DNA of 59,281 bases, taken from the NCBI GenBank assembly GCA_016929495.1, contig JAFGIS010000070.1:1-59281 (forward strand). The letters are read 5' to 3'. The notes beneath the pieces are model-generated. The model saw only the letters and a program-made list of their open reading frames with translations. It had not been told where the DNA came from and did no database searches. Of this stretch, positions 1-9,060 are shown one piece after another. How positions within the stretch are numbered: the first letter of the stretch is position 1; each line of letters starts with the position of its first letter. Position numbers and translations under genes: made by a program. Source of the DNA: Polyangiaceae bacterium (GTDB taxonomy: Bacteria > Myxococcota_A > Polyangia > Polyangiales > Polyangiaceae).

Positions 1-2
1 CG

Positions 3-2594
3 GACGCGTGTGGCAAGGGGTCACGCATCTACGGGAAGACGAGCCAACACGTGCTCGAACTCGCCCTCGTGCTGCCTGACGGAACCGAGTGGCTCTCTCG
101 CCCGGTGGACCCGGCCACGCTGTCTCGGCTCAAGAAACGGCCTGACCGCGTCGGCGCCATCTACCGCACCGTCGACGCAATCCTCACTCGCCAGCAGGCG
201 CTCATCGAGCGACAGTTCCCGAAGCTGCCGCGCTTCTTGACCGGTTACGATCTCGCACACGTGCGCGGCGCCGACGGCGCGTTCGATCTGAACCGGCTGG
301 TCACCGGCTCGGAGGGCACGCTCGCGTGCATCACGGAGGCGAAGCTCGCCCTGGTGCCCGTCCCGGCCCACAAGCGGCTCGTTGCGATCCGCTATCGCTG
401 CTTCGACGATGCCCTGGCGTCCGCCGAAGTCCTGGTTGGTAGCGACCCAGCTGCCATCGAGACCGTGGACGGCAAGATCCTGGAGCTGGCGCGCAAGGAT
501 CCCGTGTATGACCGAGTGGGCCATTTGGTCATGGATCCTTCGGGCGAACCGACCGAGGCACTCAATCTGGTCGAGTTTTCGGGCGACGATCTCGCCGCGG
601 TCGAGTCGAAGGTCCAGGCGCTCGTCGCGGAGCTCCAAGCGCGATGCGGACAGCCAGGGCAGGCTCACGGGTGGGTCGTGGCGGCCACCCCGGCCGAGTC
701 CGCCGGGCTCTGGGAGCTGCGCAAGAAGGGCGTGGGACTGCTCGGCAATGCGCCGGGCATTCGCCGTCCCATCGCGTTCGTCGAAGACACCGCGGTGCCG
801 CCGAACCACCTCGCACAATACGTTCGCGAGTTCCGGCGACTGCTGGAGGCTGCCGGACTGGAGTACGGGATGTTCGGCCACGTCGACGTCGGCTGCCTGC
901 ACGTCCGTCCAGCGCTCAATCTGCGAGATCCCGTGGACGAGCTCCTGCTGCGCCGGATCTCGGATCGCGTCGTGGAGCTCGTTCGACGCTACGGCGGCGT
1001 CATGTGGTCCGAGCACGGCAAGGGTTTCCGAAGTGAATACAGTCCACGGTTCTTCGGCGAGGAGCTATTCGGGGAGCTCTGTCGCATCAAGCGCGTCTTC
1101 GATCCGACCAATCAGCTCAATCCAGGCAAGCTCGCGGTACCCGATCCGAGCACGCACGCTCTGGTGAGCGTGGATGGTCCGAAGCGAGGTCACTTCGACC
1201 GGCAGATATCGAGGAGATCGCTCCAGCGCTATGCCGTGGCCGTCAACTGCAATGGCAACGCGGCGTGCTTCGACTACGACCCCGACTCGGTGATGTGCCC
1301 ATCGTCCAAGGTCACTCGCGATCGGGTGCACTCGCCCAAGGGGCGCGCCACCATGATGCGCGAGTGGCTCAGAGAGCTGGCCCTTCGGGGCTACGAACCC
1401 GCGGAACACGTGGCCGCCCGCTGCCCCGGGATCATCTGGGACCACCGCATCGTCCACCGTGCAGCGAGGGATGCGGACGAGTACGACTTCTCCCACGAAG
1501 TGCACGCGGCCATGGACGGCTGCCTCAGCTGCAAGGCGTGCGCTACCCAATGTCCGATCAAGGTCGACGTCCCGGAGCTCAAGGCCGAGTTCTTCGATCT
1601 GTACTACCAGCGCTACCCGCGCCCGCTCAAAGACTACTTGCTGGCGAGCCTGGAGGCGGTCATCGGCTGGATGGCGCTGTTGCCCCGCCTGGTCAACGCC
1701 TTGCTCCGGGCTCGCTGGTTGCAGAGACTGCTCTCCCTCGCGGGCTTGGTGGACACGCCTCTGCTCAGCGCCTACACCCTACGCCGTGGCCTGGCCGAGC
1801 GCGGCGCCCGGCGCTTCGACCTGCGCCGGCTGCGCGCGCTCTCGGACGACGAACGTGGGCGGCACGTCCTTCTGGTCCAAGACGCGTTCACGAGCTTCTA
1901 CGAATCGCACGTGATGCTGTCCTGCTACGATCTACTGCACGAGCTCGGGTACGACGTCACCGTCGTTCCGTTCCGCCAGAACGGCAAGGGGCTTCACGTC
2001 AAGGGCATGCTACGCCGGTTTCATCGGCTGGTCCGAGCCAACGCCGACTACTTCTCCGAGCTCGGGCGTCTGGGGATCGCAATGATCGGAATCGACCCAG
2101 CGGTCACGCTGACGTATCGTGACGAGTATCGGCGTGTGCTCGGCGCTGATCCAGGATTCCGCATCGAGCTGTTGCAGGAGTGGCTCGTCTCGCAGCAAGA
2201 ACAGGTACGCCAGTGCCTGAAGCGCCGAGGCTATCGTCGACCCGCGGGAACGGCCTTCTCTTTGATGGGCCACTGCACCGAGAAGACCCTCGAGCCTGCC
2301 TCGCAACGCCAGTGGCAGCAGCTCTTTGCGTTGTTCGGACTCGAGCTCGAGCTGGTTGCTGTCGGTTGCTGCGGCATGTGCGGCGTGTTCGGCCACGAAG
2401 CGTCGCACCGGGACGAGTCCCTCGGGATCTACGAAATGAGCTGGCAGAAGCACTTGCCCCGCGATCCCGAGCTTCGCAAACGCTACCTGGCCGCTGGCCA
2501 CTCGTGCCGGAGTCAGGTAGAGCGCTTCGACGGCGAGCCGCTGCGCCACCCCGCGGCCGTGCTGCTGGAGGCGGTGCGCGGGAGGGAGAGCTAG
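3..2594 (+). CDS. YdiJ-like FAD-linked oxidase / Fe-S oxidoreductase (5' partial)
   Basis: Flavin- and Fe-S-dependent 2-hydroxyacid dehydrogenase of the YdiJ (D-2-hydroxyglutarate/D-lactate dehydrogenase-like) type, cytoplasmic or membrane-associated. The reading frame is open from base 3 (DACGKGSRIYGKTS...), matching the second half of a PCMH FAD-binding domain, so the gene begins upstream; 863 residues are visible, against about 1000 in full-length YdiJ. Order seen: the end of the FAD-binding domain; the FAD-oxidase C-terminal domain (GHVDVGCLHVRP and WSEHGKGFRSEYSP); a first Cys cluster (GNAACFDYDPDSVMCPSSK); a classical 4Fe-4S motif (CLSCKACATQCPIKVDVPE); and a C-terminal CCG domain (GHCTEKT and VGCCGMCGVFGHE). 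It converges on the next gene with only 3 bases between them. The family call is firm; the substrate cannot be read from the sequence. Confidence 0.93.
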   Translation, partial: DACGKGSRIYGKTSQHVLELALVLPDGTEWLSRPVDPATLSRLKKRPDRVGAIYRTVDAILTRQQALIERQFPKLPRFLTGYDLAHVRGADGAFDLNRLVTGSEGTLACITEAKLALVPVPAHKRLVAIRYRCFDDALASAEVLVGSDPAAIETVDGKILELARKDPVYDRVGHLVMDPSGEPTEALNLVEFSGDDLAAVESKVQALVAELQARCGQPGQAHGWVVAATPAESAGLWELRKKGVGLLGNAPGIRRPIAFVEDTAVPPNHLAQYVREFRRLLEAAGLEYGMFGHVDVGCLHVRPALNLRDPVDELLLRRISDRVVELVRRYGGVMWSEHGKGFRSEYSPRFFGEELFGELCRIKRVFDPTNQLNPGKLAVPDPSTHALVSVDGPKRGHFDRQISRRSLQRYAVAVNCNGNAACFDYDPDSVMCPSSKVTRDRVHSPKGRATMMREWLRELALRGYEPAEHVAARCPGIIWDHRIVHRAARDADEYDFSHEVHAAMDGCLSCKACATQCPIKVDVPELKAEFFDLYYQRYPRPLKDYLLASLEAVIGWMALLPRLVNALLRARWLQRLLSLAGLVDTPLLSAYTLRRGLAERGARRFDLRRLRALSDDERGRHVLLVQDAFTSFYESHVMLSCYDLLHELGYDVTVVPFRQNGKGLHVKGMLRRFHRLVRANADYFSELGRLGIAMIGIDPAVTLTYRDEYRRVLGADPGFRIELLQEWLVSQQEQVRQCLKRRGYRRPAGTAFSLMGHCTEKTLEPASQRQWQQLFALFGLELELVAVGCCGMCGVFGHEASHRDESLGIYEMSWQKHLPRDPELRKRYLAAGHSCRSQVERFDGEPLRHPAAVLLEAVRGRES

Positions 2595-2597
2595 ACC

Positions 2598-3947
2598 CTA
2601 GCGCGTACAGGGAACAATCCGCAGAGTGACCCGCGTGCGAGCGCCGGCGCGTGGAAACTTCCAGCCGCGAATGCGGCCGAGGATGCAGCGCCCCACGCCG
2701 CGATAGCCCACGGGGGCCTCGCCTGCAACGAGCTTCTCGAATTGGCCCCAAGCGCTTATGCCGAGCTCGACGCTGATCGACGGGTGCTCGGCCACTTCGC
2801 CCTCCGTGGCGCGCAATCTCCGCCAGCACTGCTCGTCGAACATAGGCGTTGCGCCGTCGAGCAGCTTCTGGAAGATGCTGGGCGATAGCGGCCCCTCGGT
2901 GACCACGACTGCCGGTGTGCCAGCGGCCTGGCCCGGAGCGGCTGCCGACGCGGACGCGGCCGATGCGGGGCGATCGGCGGCTGCGGGGCGAGCTACGTCC
3001 ACGTGGGTGGGCTGGGCGGATGGGTCCGGACGCTGTGTACCCGCGCTTCGACCCGCTGGCTCGCTCCCAGGACCCTCCCCAGCGCCGCGCGTGCGACCCG
3101 TCAGAAGCACCGCGCCCATGCTCAGAAGCAGCAGCGCCACCCCGCCCATCACTTTCGCCCACAGCGGCAGAGGCCGGGCTGGCGCTGGGCGTGTGTCGAC
3201 TCGCTCGAGAACCGGTGCTCGCTCAGAAGGGGCCGAAGCCGGCATCGACGATCCGTGCGGCCGGGGCGCTGCCCCCGACTCGGAAAGCGAATGACTCCCC
3301 GGGCCACGCGGAGGCTGGGACGACCTGGTTCGCTCGAGAAGCTCCAGGACATCCGCTTCGCGTATGGGGCGTTCGAGCCCTTCCTCCTCCGAGATGGCGT
3401 CGCCGAGCCCAGCGTCGTCCGCGACCTCAGACACATGCGGCTTTGGGGGTGGCCGCGAGCGCCCTTCACCAGCCGATGCGTCGGAAGGTCGTGCCCCCGG
3501 CGAGCCGTCAGCCAGCACCTCGACCGAAGCAGAGCCGGCAGAGCTCGGGAGCTCGGCCGCAGGAGGCTCGGCAGTAGAGCTCACAGCAGCTGGGACCGGG
3601 GAAGGCCGCGACGACGCAGGCGCCTCCGGCGCTGGCTCGCTCGCCGACGGCAAGAAGAGTTGTGCCTGCGCGGCCGCAGGCCCCGCCTCGAGTCTTGGTG
3701 ACTCGGAAGCAGTCCCGGTGATACGCGCCTCTTGCTCGATGATCGCAAGGACCTGCGGTACGGCTGTCGCGGGCTGCCACCCGTCCAGAGTCTTGCGCCA
3801 GACGAGAGTGCTCGGGGTCAGGCGTCCCTCGCGCGCGGCTCCCCGCAGAGCCTGCTCATCCACGGGGCCGACCGCCTCGTCCCGATACTCGTAGAACCAC
3901 ACTGGCTTCTTGGGACGTATCGATGGACGCTTCTGTTCGTGAGTCAC
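2598..3947 (-). CDS. GYF-domain membrane protein with AgmX/GltJ-like C-terminus
   Basis: 449 residues. The N-terminus (VWFYEYRDEAVGPVDEQALR, then WRKTLDGWQPATAV) is a GYF_2-type domain (DUF4339). A long Pro/Ala/Ser-rich linker follows, then one membrane segment (WAKVMGGVALLLLSMGAVLL, about residue 270) and another low-complexity stretch. The C-terminal ~100 residues (ISVELGISAWGQF..., GVGRCILGRIRGWKFP) resemble the TonB-like AgmX/PglI C-terminal domain. GYF + TM + AgmX tail is the layout of gliding-motility protein GltJ/AgmX, but the N-terminal zinc ribbon of that protein is absent. Predicted topology is a cytoplasmic GYF domain and a periplasmic tail. A role in trans-envelope protein interaction is inference. 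It converges with the preceding oxidoreductase. Confidence 0.8.
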   Translation of the reverse strand: MTHEQKRPSIRPKKPVWFYEYRDEAVGPVDEQALRGAAREGRLTPSTLVWRKTLDGWQPATAVPQVLAIIEQEARITGTASESPRLEAGPAAAQAQLFLPSASEPAPEAPASSRPSPVPAAVSSTAEPPAAELPSSAGSASVEVLADGSPGARPSDASAGEGRSRPPPKPHVSEVADDAGLGDAISEEEGLERPIREADVLELLERTRSSQPPRGPGSHSLSESGAAPRPHGSSMPASAPSERAPVLERVDTRPAPARPLPLWAKVMGGVALLLLSMGAVLLTGRTRGAGEGPGSEPAGRSAGTQRPDPSAQPTHVDVARPAAADRPASAASASAAAPGQAAGTPAVVVTEGPLSPSIFQKLLDGATPMFDEQCWRRLRATEGEVAEHPSISVELGISAWGQFEKLVAGEAPVGYRGVGRCILGRIRGWKFPRAGARTRVTLRIVPCTR

Positions 3948-4081
3948 ATCATCGAGTCCAGCTGGAGGCCGCTACTATAGCCGCCCGGCGATATCCGTTC
4001 ACGGCTTTCCGAGGCCACCCGTCCGTGAGCCAAAGCACTACGAACTCGACTACGTGCGTGTGCACCGACGCCAGTAGCCGC

Positions 4082-4729
4082 TCACTGTGCCGCGTCCGCC
4101 AGCTCACCGAGACGGACTGCCTCCCGAACCAGGCGCTCGGCGTGTTGACGCACGTCCGCGGGCCACCCTTCGATGTGCTGGAGGAACCGCTGCAGGTCAC
4201 GGCCATACAGCGAGCGGCTAGCTTCCTCGAACCCCGGAAGGTTTCCAGCCACGACCCAAAGGAAGCGCGCCACGGCGTCCCTTGCGCGCGCAGCCCTGTC
4301 TTTGGCCCCATTTCGCTTGCGCGCCTCATCGACGAGGCGCCGCAGCGCGGCGGACGCCCCGCCGTTTTGCGTCGCAAGCCAATCCCAGTGGCGGGGAAGC
4401 AACGACACTTCTCGCGAAACCACGCCGAGTCTGGGTCGCCCGGGACGAGCCACCGGCGCCCGGGCTCGCGACACCAGCGGGCCGAGTACTGGGTGCCCGG
4501 CGAGTCGAGCAACTGCGTCGTCCGCGCTGCCACTCAAGTCGAGGTCGATCTGCTCACCGGTGAGGTCGTCGAGCAGGAGCACCGCCTGGCCCTGGTCCGC
4601 TTCTTCCTTGGCCCTGCGAACAGTGGGCTCGAGCGTTCCTGAAGCGACGAGGCGGTAGCCCGAAAAGACAGTGAACGTTCTTGGATCTGAGTCGGCCAAC
4701 CGGTCATCCGAGGAGTTCATGACAGCCAT
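4082..4729 (-). CDS. DUF2239 family protein
   Basis: 215 residues from ATG 4729 (MAVMNSSDD...). It matches the DUF2239 pattern: FTVFSGYRLVASGTL near the N-terminus, then LLLDDLTGEQIDLDLSG, a basic RPGRPRLGVVSREVSLLPRHW motif and a helical C-terminus. The family is widespread in proteobacteria and myxobacteria and has no assigned function. The open frame extends far upstream of 4729, but that extension is the antisense of two real genes and has no family similarity, so it is not used. No Shine-Dalgarno is visible upstream of either ATG (4729 or 4720). Instead a strong inverted repeat ends 3 bases before 4729. The gene is divergent from the small secreted protein at 4845. Confidence 0.82.
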   Translation of the reverse strand: MAVMNSSDDRLADSDPRTFTVFSGYRLVASGTLEPTVRRAKEEADQGQAVLLLDDLTGEQIDLDLSGSADDAVARLAGHPVLGPLVSRARAPVARPGRPRLGVVSREVSLLPRHWDWLATQNGGASAALRRLVDEARKRNGAKDRAARARDAVARFLWVVAGNLPGFEEASRSLYGRDLQRFLQHIEGWPADVRQHAERLVREAVRLGELADAAQ

Positions 4730-4731
4730 TA

Positions 4732-4769
4732 TGCCCGGGTATATTTCATTTCGCAATATCACCCGGGCA
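4732..4769. promoter_or_regulatory. Inverted repeat, candidate operator between divergent genes
   Basis: Two perfect 9-base arms, TGCCCGGGT (4732-4740) and ACCCGGGCA (4761-4769), with a further ATAT match inside each arm after a one-base bulge. The centre is AT-rich, unusual in this GC-rich DNA. It lies in the divergent gap and directly abuts the DUF2239 start codon. A dimeric repressor site controlling that gene, and perhaps the small secreted protein gene, is the simplest reading. No cognate regulator is adjacent. Confidence 0.5.
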
Positions 4770-4844
4770 AAATTGTCGTTTTGCCTCTCCACGCTGCTGC
4801 AGCCAATTTGGCGTTTGCCGTCGGAGACGGATAGGTATGGCCGC

Positions 4845-5366
4845 ATGCGTCTCGGTGCTCTCGTGCTCGCTGGCTGCCTCTGCGCTGGGGCCTTCTCTGC
4901 ACCGACCGCCGCGCAATCGCAGGAGCTGGAGTCGTCACTTGCGAGTGCCGAGGGGCCGTCCCCCTGCGCGGCCGCAGAGCGCGTGGGCCGCCCCGTGGTC
5001 AAGCTCGACCGTCTGGAATTCCCGGAGAACGTCGCGAACGCAGCCGCGTACGTCGCCCACCTGAAGCGGGTGCTCCGCCGCGAGGCGGCTCGCGCGGATT
5101 GGGGCGCCGGACGTGGCGCGCGGATCGAATACCGTTTCTCCGTCACCAAGCTGACTCTGGCGCACAAAGGCGATGTGCTGGCCGTGACTTGTGCCGCAGT
5201 TGGCAAGTTGCCCAAAGGAAAGATCGCCCGAAGCCGGATCAGTTTCGGAGGCGATCCCAACAAGCCGCGCGACGTCGTGAAGCGCGTACTGGAAATCGTC
5301 GCACGCGGCGTCATCACCCGACTGGCCGAACTCGAACGCTTGCGCCGCACGGGCGCGGCTGGGTGA
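4845..5366 (+). CDS. Small secreted hypothetical protein
   Basis: 173 residues. ATG 4845 is chosen because it begins a clear signal peptide (MRLGALVLAGCLCAGAFSA, cleavage probably after PTAAQ); the longer open frame upstream crosses the inverted repeat and has no protein-like character. The mature protein is basic and Arg/Lys/Ala-rich, with one Cys early (SPCAAAERVG) and one late (VLAVTCAAVGK). No known domain recognised. Predicted periplasmic or extracellular. It is followed after 79 bases by the Cys-motif protein gene on the same strand. Confidence 0.62.
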   Translation: MRLGALVLAGCLCAGAFSAPTAAQSQELESSLASAEGPSPCAAAERVGRPVVKLDRLEFPENVANAAAYVAHLKRVLRREAARADWGAGRGARIEYRFSVTKLTLAHKGDVLAVTCAAVGKLPKGKIARSRISFGGDPNKPRDVVKRVLEIVARGVITRLAELERLRRTGAAG

Positions 5367-5445
5367 TCCGCTCGGAACAGCGCTCTCGCTCGCGGCTCTT
5401 GGCGCCCGATTGGCAGAACGCCTGGCACTCTGACAGGCTTCGCGA

Positions 5446-6504
5446 ATGCAGCTTCCCGGCGAAAGCACGTTACGGGCCATCGTTCAGCGGTACGCACGTC
5501 TGGTCGAAACGCTGGGCGCCGAGGTCGGAACGCGCCCCATGGTGCTCCCGACGAACGATTTCTTCCCGGACATCGTAGCAGCGGACGAGCAAGGCATGCA
5601 ACGCCTCGTCGACCGCCTCCGGTCGCACGCAGGCATGCAGGACGTCCCGGTACGAGTTCAGGTTCTCGAAGAGGAAGGGACGACCGGCGCTGGCGGCTGT
5701 TGCGGGGGCGCGTGCTCCGGGTCAGCCGAGTCGAAGCACCGCGACGAAACACACGGGGGCTCCGGAGGGTCTTGCGGCGGGTCATGCTCCGGGTCGAGCG
5801 ACAAGGAGGAGCTCGTGCGCCTCGTGGAAGAGGACGGCGGTTGGCGCATCGTCCTCCGAAGCACGGAACTAGGCCACGAAGTCGCTCTGACCACCCATCT
5901 GGCGCGTACCCTGGCCCGCGTCTTCTTGCTGGAGACTCTTCTCGAAGGGCAATCGATCGATCCACCCGTCGAGGTGACCACCGACCTGGCGGCAGTGGCC
6001 CTGGGCTTCGGCACCTTGATGCTGCAAGGGTCGTACATCTATCACAAGAGTTGCTGTGGCCCATCGGTCGCGAAGGCCACCGCGCTCGGCTGCGCTGACC
6101 TTGCCGTCGCTTTCTCGCTGTTCGTGGCACAGGGCGGCCACAGCAGCAGGAGCGCCGCTCGACACCTGGATGCGACGCAACGCGCGCTGTTGCAGGAAGC
6201 CCAATCCTGGATCGACTCGAACCCGCGCATCGTGACCCTGCTGAAGGAGCGTCCAAGGGCGCTCGTGTCAGGCTCGTTCTCGATGAGTGAAACGAGGCCC
6301 TGGCTCGCGCGCGTTTTCGGACGACGCCGAACCCGTGACGATGACCTCACCGGCGACGACGTGCTCGCCGAACTCGAAGCCCTCGCCGAAAAGGCGCGAC
6401 CGGCAGCACGCCCCAAGCAAGCGTCACGCGACTCGAAGCACGACGAACTGCGAGCCCTGGTCGACGAGGCTCTGAACGCACCCGCCGCGGCCGACGAGCA
6501 CTAG
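5446..6504 (+). CDS. Hypothetical protein with Cys-Gly metal-ligand-like motifs
   Basis: 352 residues, no family recognised. An N-terminal helical region (~80 residues) is followed by a Gly/Ser/Cys segment with two similar motifs, GGCCGGACSGS and GGSCGGSCSGS, about 20 residues apart and separated by a His/Asp-rich stretch. A second conserved-looking Cys pair lies further on (YIYHKSCCGPS). The middle is helical and hydrophobic (VTTDLAAVALGFGTLML, LAVAFSLFVAQGG). The C-terminus is charged. Nothing suggests secretion. Metal or Fe-S binding is a reasonable inference from the clustered Cys but is not demonstrated. It ends 4 bases from the convergent gene at 6509. Confidence 0.7.
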   Translation: MQLPGESTLRAIVQRYARLVETLGAEVGTRPMVLPTNDFFPDIVAADEQGMQRLVDRLRSHAGMQDVPVRVQVLEEEGTTGAGGCCGGACSGSAESKHRDETHGGSGGSCGGSCSGSSDKEELVRLVEEDGGWRIVLRSTELGHEVALTTHLARTLARVFLLETLLEGQSIDPPVEVTTDLAAVALGFGTLMLQGSYIYHKSCCGPSVAKATALGCADLAVAFSLFVAQGGHSSRSAARHLDATQRALLQEAQSWIDSNPRIVTLLKERPRALVSGSFSMSETRPWLARVFGRRRTRDDDLTGDDVLAELEALAEKARPAARPKQASRDSKHDELRALVDEALNAPAAADEH

Positions 6505-6508
6505 TCTA

Positions 6509-7195
6509 TCAGGCGTCTTCTATCAGGTGGCAGTTGTTGACGGTAGCAACCATGGCACTACGTTCCGTGTTCCACGTCCCGTTGGCTTGCCACCTGAGCT
6601 TCGGATTCTCCAGCTGCCCGATGAAGGTCGCGTCGCACTCGACGACGAAACGAGACATCTTCTTCTCCGGCAGCGTCGAAGGCTCTTCGTGCAGTCGAGT
6701 TGCCAGTACTGGATCAGCCCACAGACCTTGAATGAGGATCAGCTGGTTGTTGGGGAACGTGCGATAAGGCTGGATGATCTTGGCCTTGTTGTCATCGAGC
6801 GGCTCGCCCGCTTCGTGCGGCCACGGCTCTGACTCGGACTTGTTTTCGCAGTGTCCCTCTCCGACCTTCTGCTCGTGCGCGCACGCCAGCCGATCGTAGT
6901 CGGCGGTGATGAGCGTCACGCCAATGCGGACCTTGCCGCCCTGGTGCCAGGCCTCTGTCTTCTCCGGAACGGGCTCCGGCGGCTTGAGTCTCTCGTTGAT
7001 GGGAGAGAAGGGCACGTAGCCCAGCAGAACCGTTGCGAGCACGGCCACCCAGAAGCGGCCGCTGATGACCGGTGCGGGCTCCGGTTCCGCCCGCCTCGAG
7101 CGAGAGCGTCGCCTCGAGTGGGCTCCTGGGCCGGTAGTGGACTTCTCGTTCGCCTTGCGCCGTGGGCGGGTCTCGTTCTTGCGTTGCTCAGCCAT
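6509..7195 (-). CDS. Single-pass membrane hypothetical protein
   Basis: 228 residues. A very basic cytoplasmic N-terminus (RRRSRSRRAEPEP) precedes one membrane segment (FWVAVLATVLLGYVPFSPI, about residues 48-66). The remaining ~160 residues would be periplasmic and contain three Cys (LACAHEQ, VGEGHCENK, VVECDATF) plus a late NNCHLIED, so disulfides are possible. ATG 7195 has GGGGAG upstream. No known domain. The SGNH hydrolase gene lies 33 bases upstream on the same strand, so the two may be co-transcribed. Confidence 0.68.
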   Translation of the reverse strand: MAEQRKNETRPRRKANEKSTTGPGAHSRRRSRSRRAEPEPAPVISGRFWVAVLATVLLGYVPFSPINERLKPPEPVPEKTEAWHQGGKVRIGVTLITADYDRLACAHEQKVGEGHCENKSESEPWPHEAGEPLDDNKAKIIQPYRTFPNNQLILIQGLWADPVLATRLHEEPSTLPEKKMSRFVVECDATFIGQLENPKLRWQANGTWNTERSAMVATVNNCHLIEDA

Positions 7196-7228
7196 CGCCG
7201 CTCCCCTTTAGCGCAAAATGTCCCCGGC

Positions 7229-8098
7229 TCACAGGCACTCGTGAAACACCCGCGTGAACAGCGCCTCTCCGAGGACGCGGTGTCCGGCCGGGCCAAAGTG
7301 CAGCCCATCCCGGTACGGCGCTCGATGGCCTTCACACAGTCGTTCGGGGTCGCCGCAAGAAAGCAGGGCGTAGGCGTCCACGACGTCGTCCACGCTGCCG
7401 CTCTGCGCCTGGCGCCGGATCCAGTCGTTCAGGGCTAAGGTCGCGGCGCCACGACGCGCGTTGTAGTAGCGTGAAAACCCGCCCCAGGGGGCAACCGTGA
7501 CGGCCACGACCCGCATGCTTCGCTCGTGGGCCGCCCGGTACATCGCCAGCAGATCGTTGCTGATCTTGTGGACCGTCCTCCCTGCGGTCAGGTCGCTGTA
7601 GAGGTCGTTGACCCCGCCGAAGACAATGAGGTGCGTGTACCTCGGCTGGCCGGGCCCAAGGACTTGCCCGAACAGTCGTCGGCGCATCTGGTTGACCATG
7701 TCGCCGCCACGGCCATAGTTGTCGATTCGGCTCTGCGGGCACTTTCGGCGTAGGAGTTCGAGGTAGCCGCCGCCATGAGAGCGAGAATCGGTGAGAGAAT
7801 CCCCGATCGCCGCTATGCTGCATGGACGACGGCGGACGCCCACCGGATCCGCTGGCGTTGGCTGCGGGCCGTTCGGGCCGTTCACCTTGGGCAACGCCAC
7901 TGGCTCGGCGCGCGCTGCAGGGCCCTGGGCGCCAGCGTCCACTGGCGGTGGGGAGGCAGGCGACCCGAGCGCGTCGGGTTGGGCTCGAGCGCCGGGCCGC
8001 ACCTCACAGTGCCACGCCAGCGTGGCCACGGCGACGACCGCTGCGACCGCTGCGGCTCTCGGGGAGCGCCTGAGCACGCCCCAGCGTAGCACATGCAT
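7229..8098 (-). CDS. SGNH/GDSL-family hydrolase, exported
   Basis: 289 residues. An N-terminal hydrophobic segment (AAAVAAVVAVATLAWHC) acts as signal anchor or lipoprotein signal, then a Pro/Ala linker. The four SGNH blocks are present in order: AIGDSLTDS (nucleophile Ser), NYGRGGDMV (Gly), FGGVNDLYSD (Asn), and DGLHFGPAGH (catalytic Asp and His). That gives an esterase, acetylesterase or lipase acting outside the cytoplasm; the substrate is not predictable. Two Cys (LLSCGD and RLCEGH) may form a disulfide. Divergent from the CDP-alcohol phosphatidyltransferase gene at 8212. Confidence 0.88.
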   Translation of the reverse strand: MHVLRWGVLRRSPRAAAVAAVVAVATLAWHCEVRPGARAQPDALGSPASPPPVDAGAQGPAARAEPVALPKVNGPNGPQPTPADPVGVRRRPCSIAAIGDSLTDSRSHGGGYLELLRRKCPQSRIDNYGRGGDMVNQMRRRLFGQVLGPGQPRYTHLIVFGGVNDLYSDLTAGRTVHKISNDLLAMYRAAHERSMRVVAVTVAPWGGFSRYYNARRGAATLALNDWIRRQAQSGSVDDVVDAYALLSCGDPERLCEGHRAPYRDGLHFGPAGHRVLGEALFTRVFHECL

Positions 8099-8211
8099 TC
8101 ACGCCGGCCGCTCGGTCAACACAACGCCCGAACAACGCCACCGTCCCGGCACGCGCGCGCTGGGTCACCCAGGATGGACGGGGTGAGTGAACGAAGCCGC
8201 TGACAGGCGGT

Positions 8212-8970
8212 ATGGTCGAAAGCATGGGCGTATCGGCCGAGATCTACCGAAAGACACGCAAGACCCCTGACCTTCTCTGGAATCGCTGGGTGTGCCGACC
8301 TCTGGCGGCCCCGCTCGTGGCTCTCGTACGAAATACGCCCGTCACCCCCAACCAGATCACCCTCGCCGCGCTGGGTGTCGCCACTGCCTCCGCCGTCATG
8401 TTCGCGTGGTGCCCGGGCTACTGGGGGCTGCTCGCTGCCGCCCTGGTGTTCGAGTTCTCGTATGTGCTCGATTGTGTGGACGGCATGCTGGCGCGGTGGC
8501 GCAACACCTCCTCCCCCGTCGGTCATTTGCTCGATTTCTTGATGGACGAGCTGAAGGCGTTCCAGATCCTTGCGGCGGTCTCCTGTCGCCTGTTCCTCGA
8601 GCAAGCCGACGTCCGCTATCTGCTGATGGGCATTCTGGGATTGGTCGTCCTGGCCAGCGGCATTGCCATGACGACATTTCTTCGCCGGCCCGAGCTCGCC
8701 AGCCCGTCGGCGCCAACCGAACGCTTGCCGGCTCGTCCGACATGGGTCCGGAGAGCCATCGGACTGGCGGAACGCTTGGGCAAGCTACTGATCCACTATC
8801 CTTCGTACATTCTGCTCGCGGCGCTGACAGGACGAATCGAACTGTATCTGTACCCATACGTCATCGTGAACAGCCTGTATGCTCTGCGTGCGCTGGCGTC
8901 GATTGCGCTTCGCTTCGGACGGTTCAAGAACGCGCACGCGGCGGCATCCGTGCAGACGACTGCCAGCTGA
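8212..8970 (+). CDS. CDP-alcohol phosphatidyltransferase family protein
   Basis: 252 residues, integral membrane enzyme that transfers a phosphoalcohol head group from a CDP-alcohol. The diagnostic signature D-x2-D-G-x2-A-R-x8-G-x3-D-x3-D is complete (DCVDGMLARW..., GHLLDFLMDE), as is the preceding VTPNQITLAALG helix. Several hydrophobic helices follow. The ATG at 8224 (MGVSAEIYRKT) is an equally plausible start. The acceptor cannot be assigned. It converges with the Cys-repeat lipoprotein gene. Confidence 0.88.
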   Translation: MVESMGVSAEIYRKTRKTPDLLWNRWVCRPLAAPLVALVRNTPVTPNQITLAALGVATASAVMFAWCPGYWGLLAAALVFEFSYVLDCVDGMLARWRNTSSPVGHLLDFLMDELKAFQILAAVSCRLFLEQADVRYLLMGILGLVVLASGIAMTTFLRRPELASPSAPTERLPARPTWVRRAIGLAERLGKLLIHYPSYILLAALTGRIELYLYPYVIVNSLYALRALASIALRFGRFKNAHAAASVQTTAS

Positions 8971-9060
8971 GCCGACGGCTTCGCCCAGTTCGAGGCCGTC
9001 GAATCCTGCGGCGAATCACGGAGACAGGGCACTCGACCCGCCCGAGCCCAGCCAGAACGT

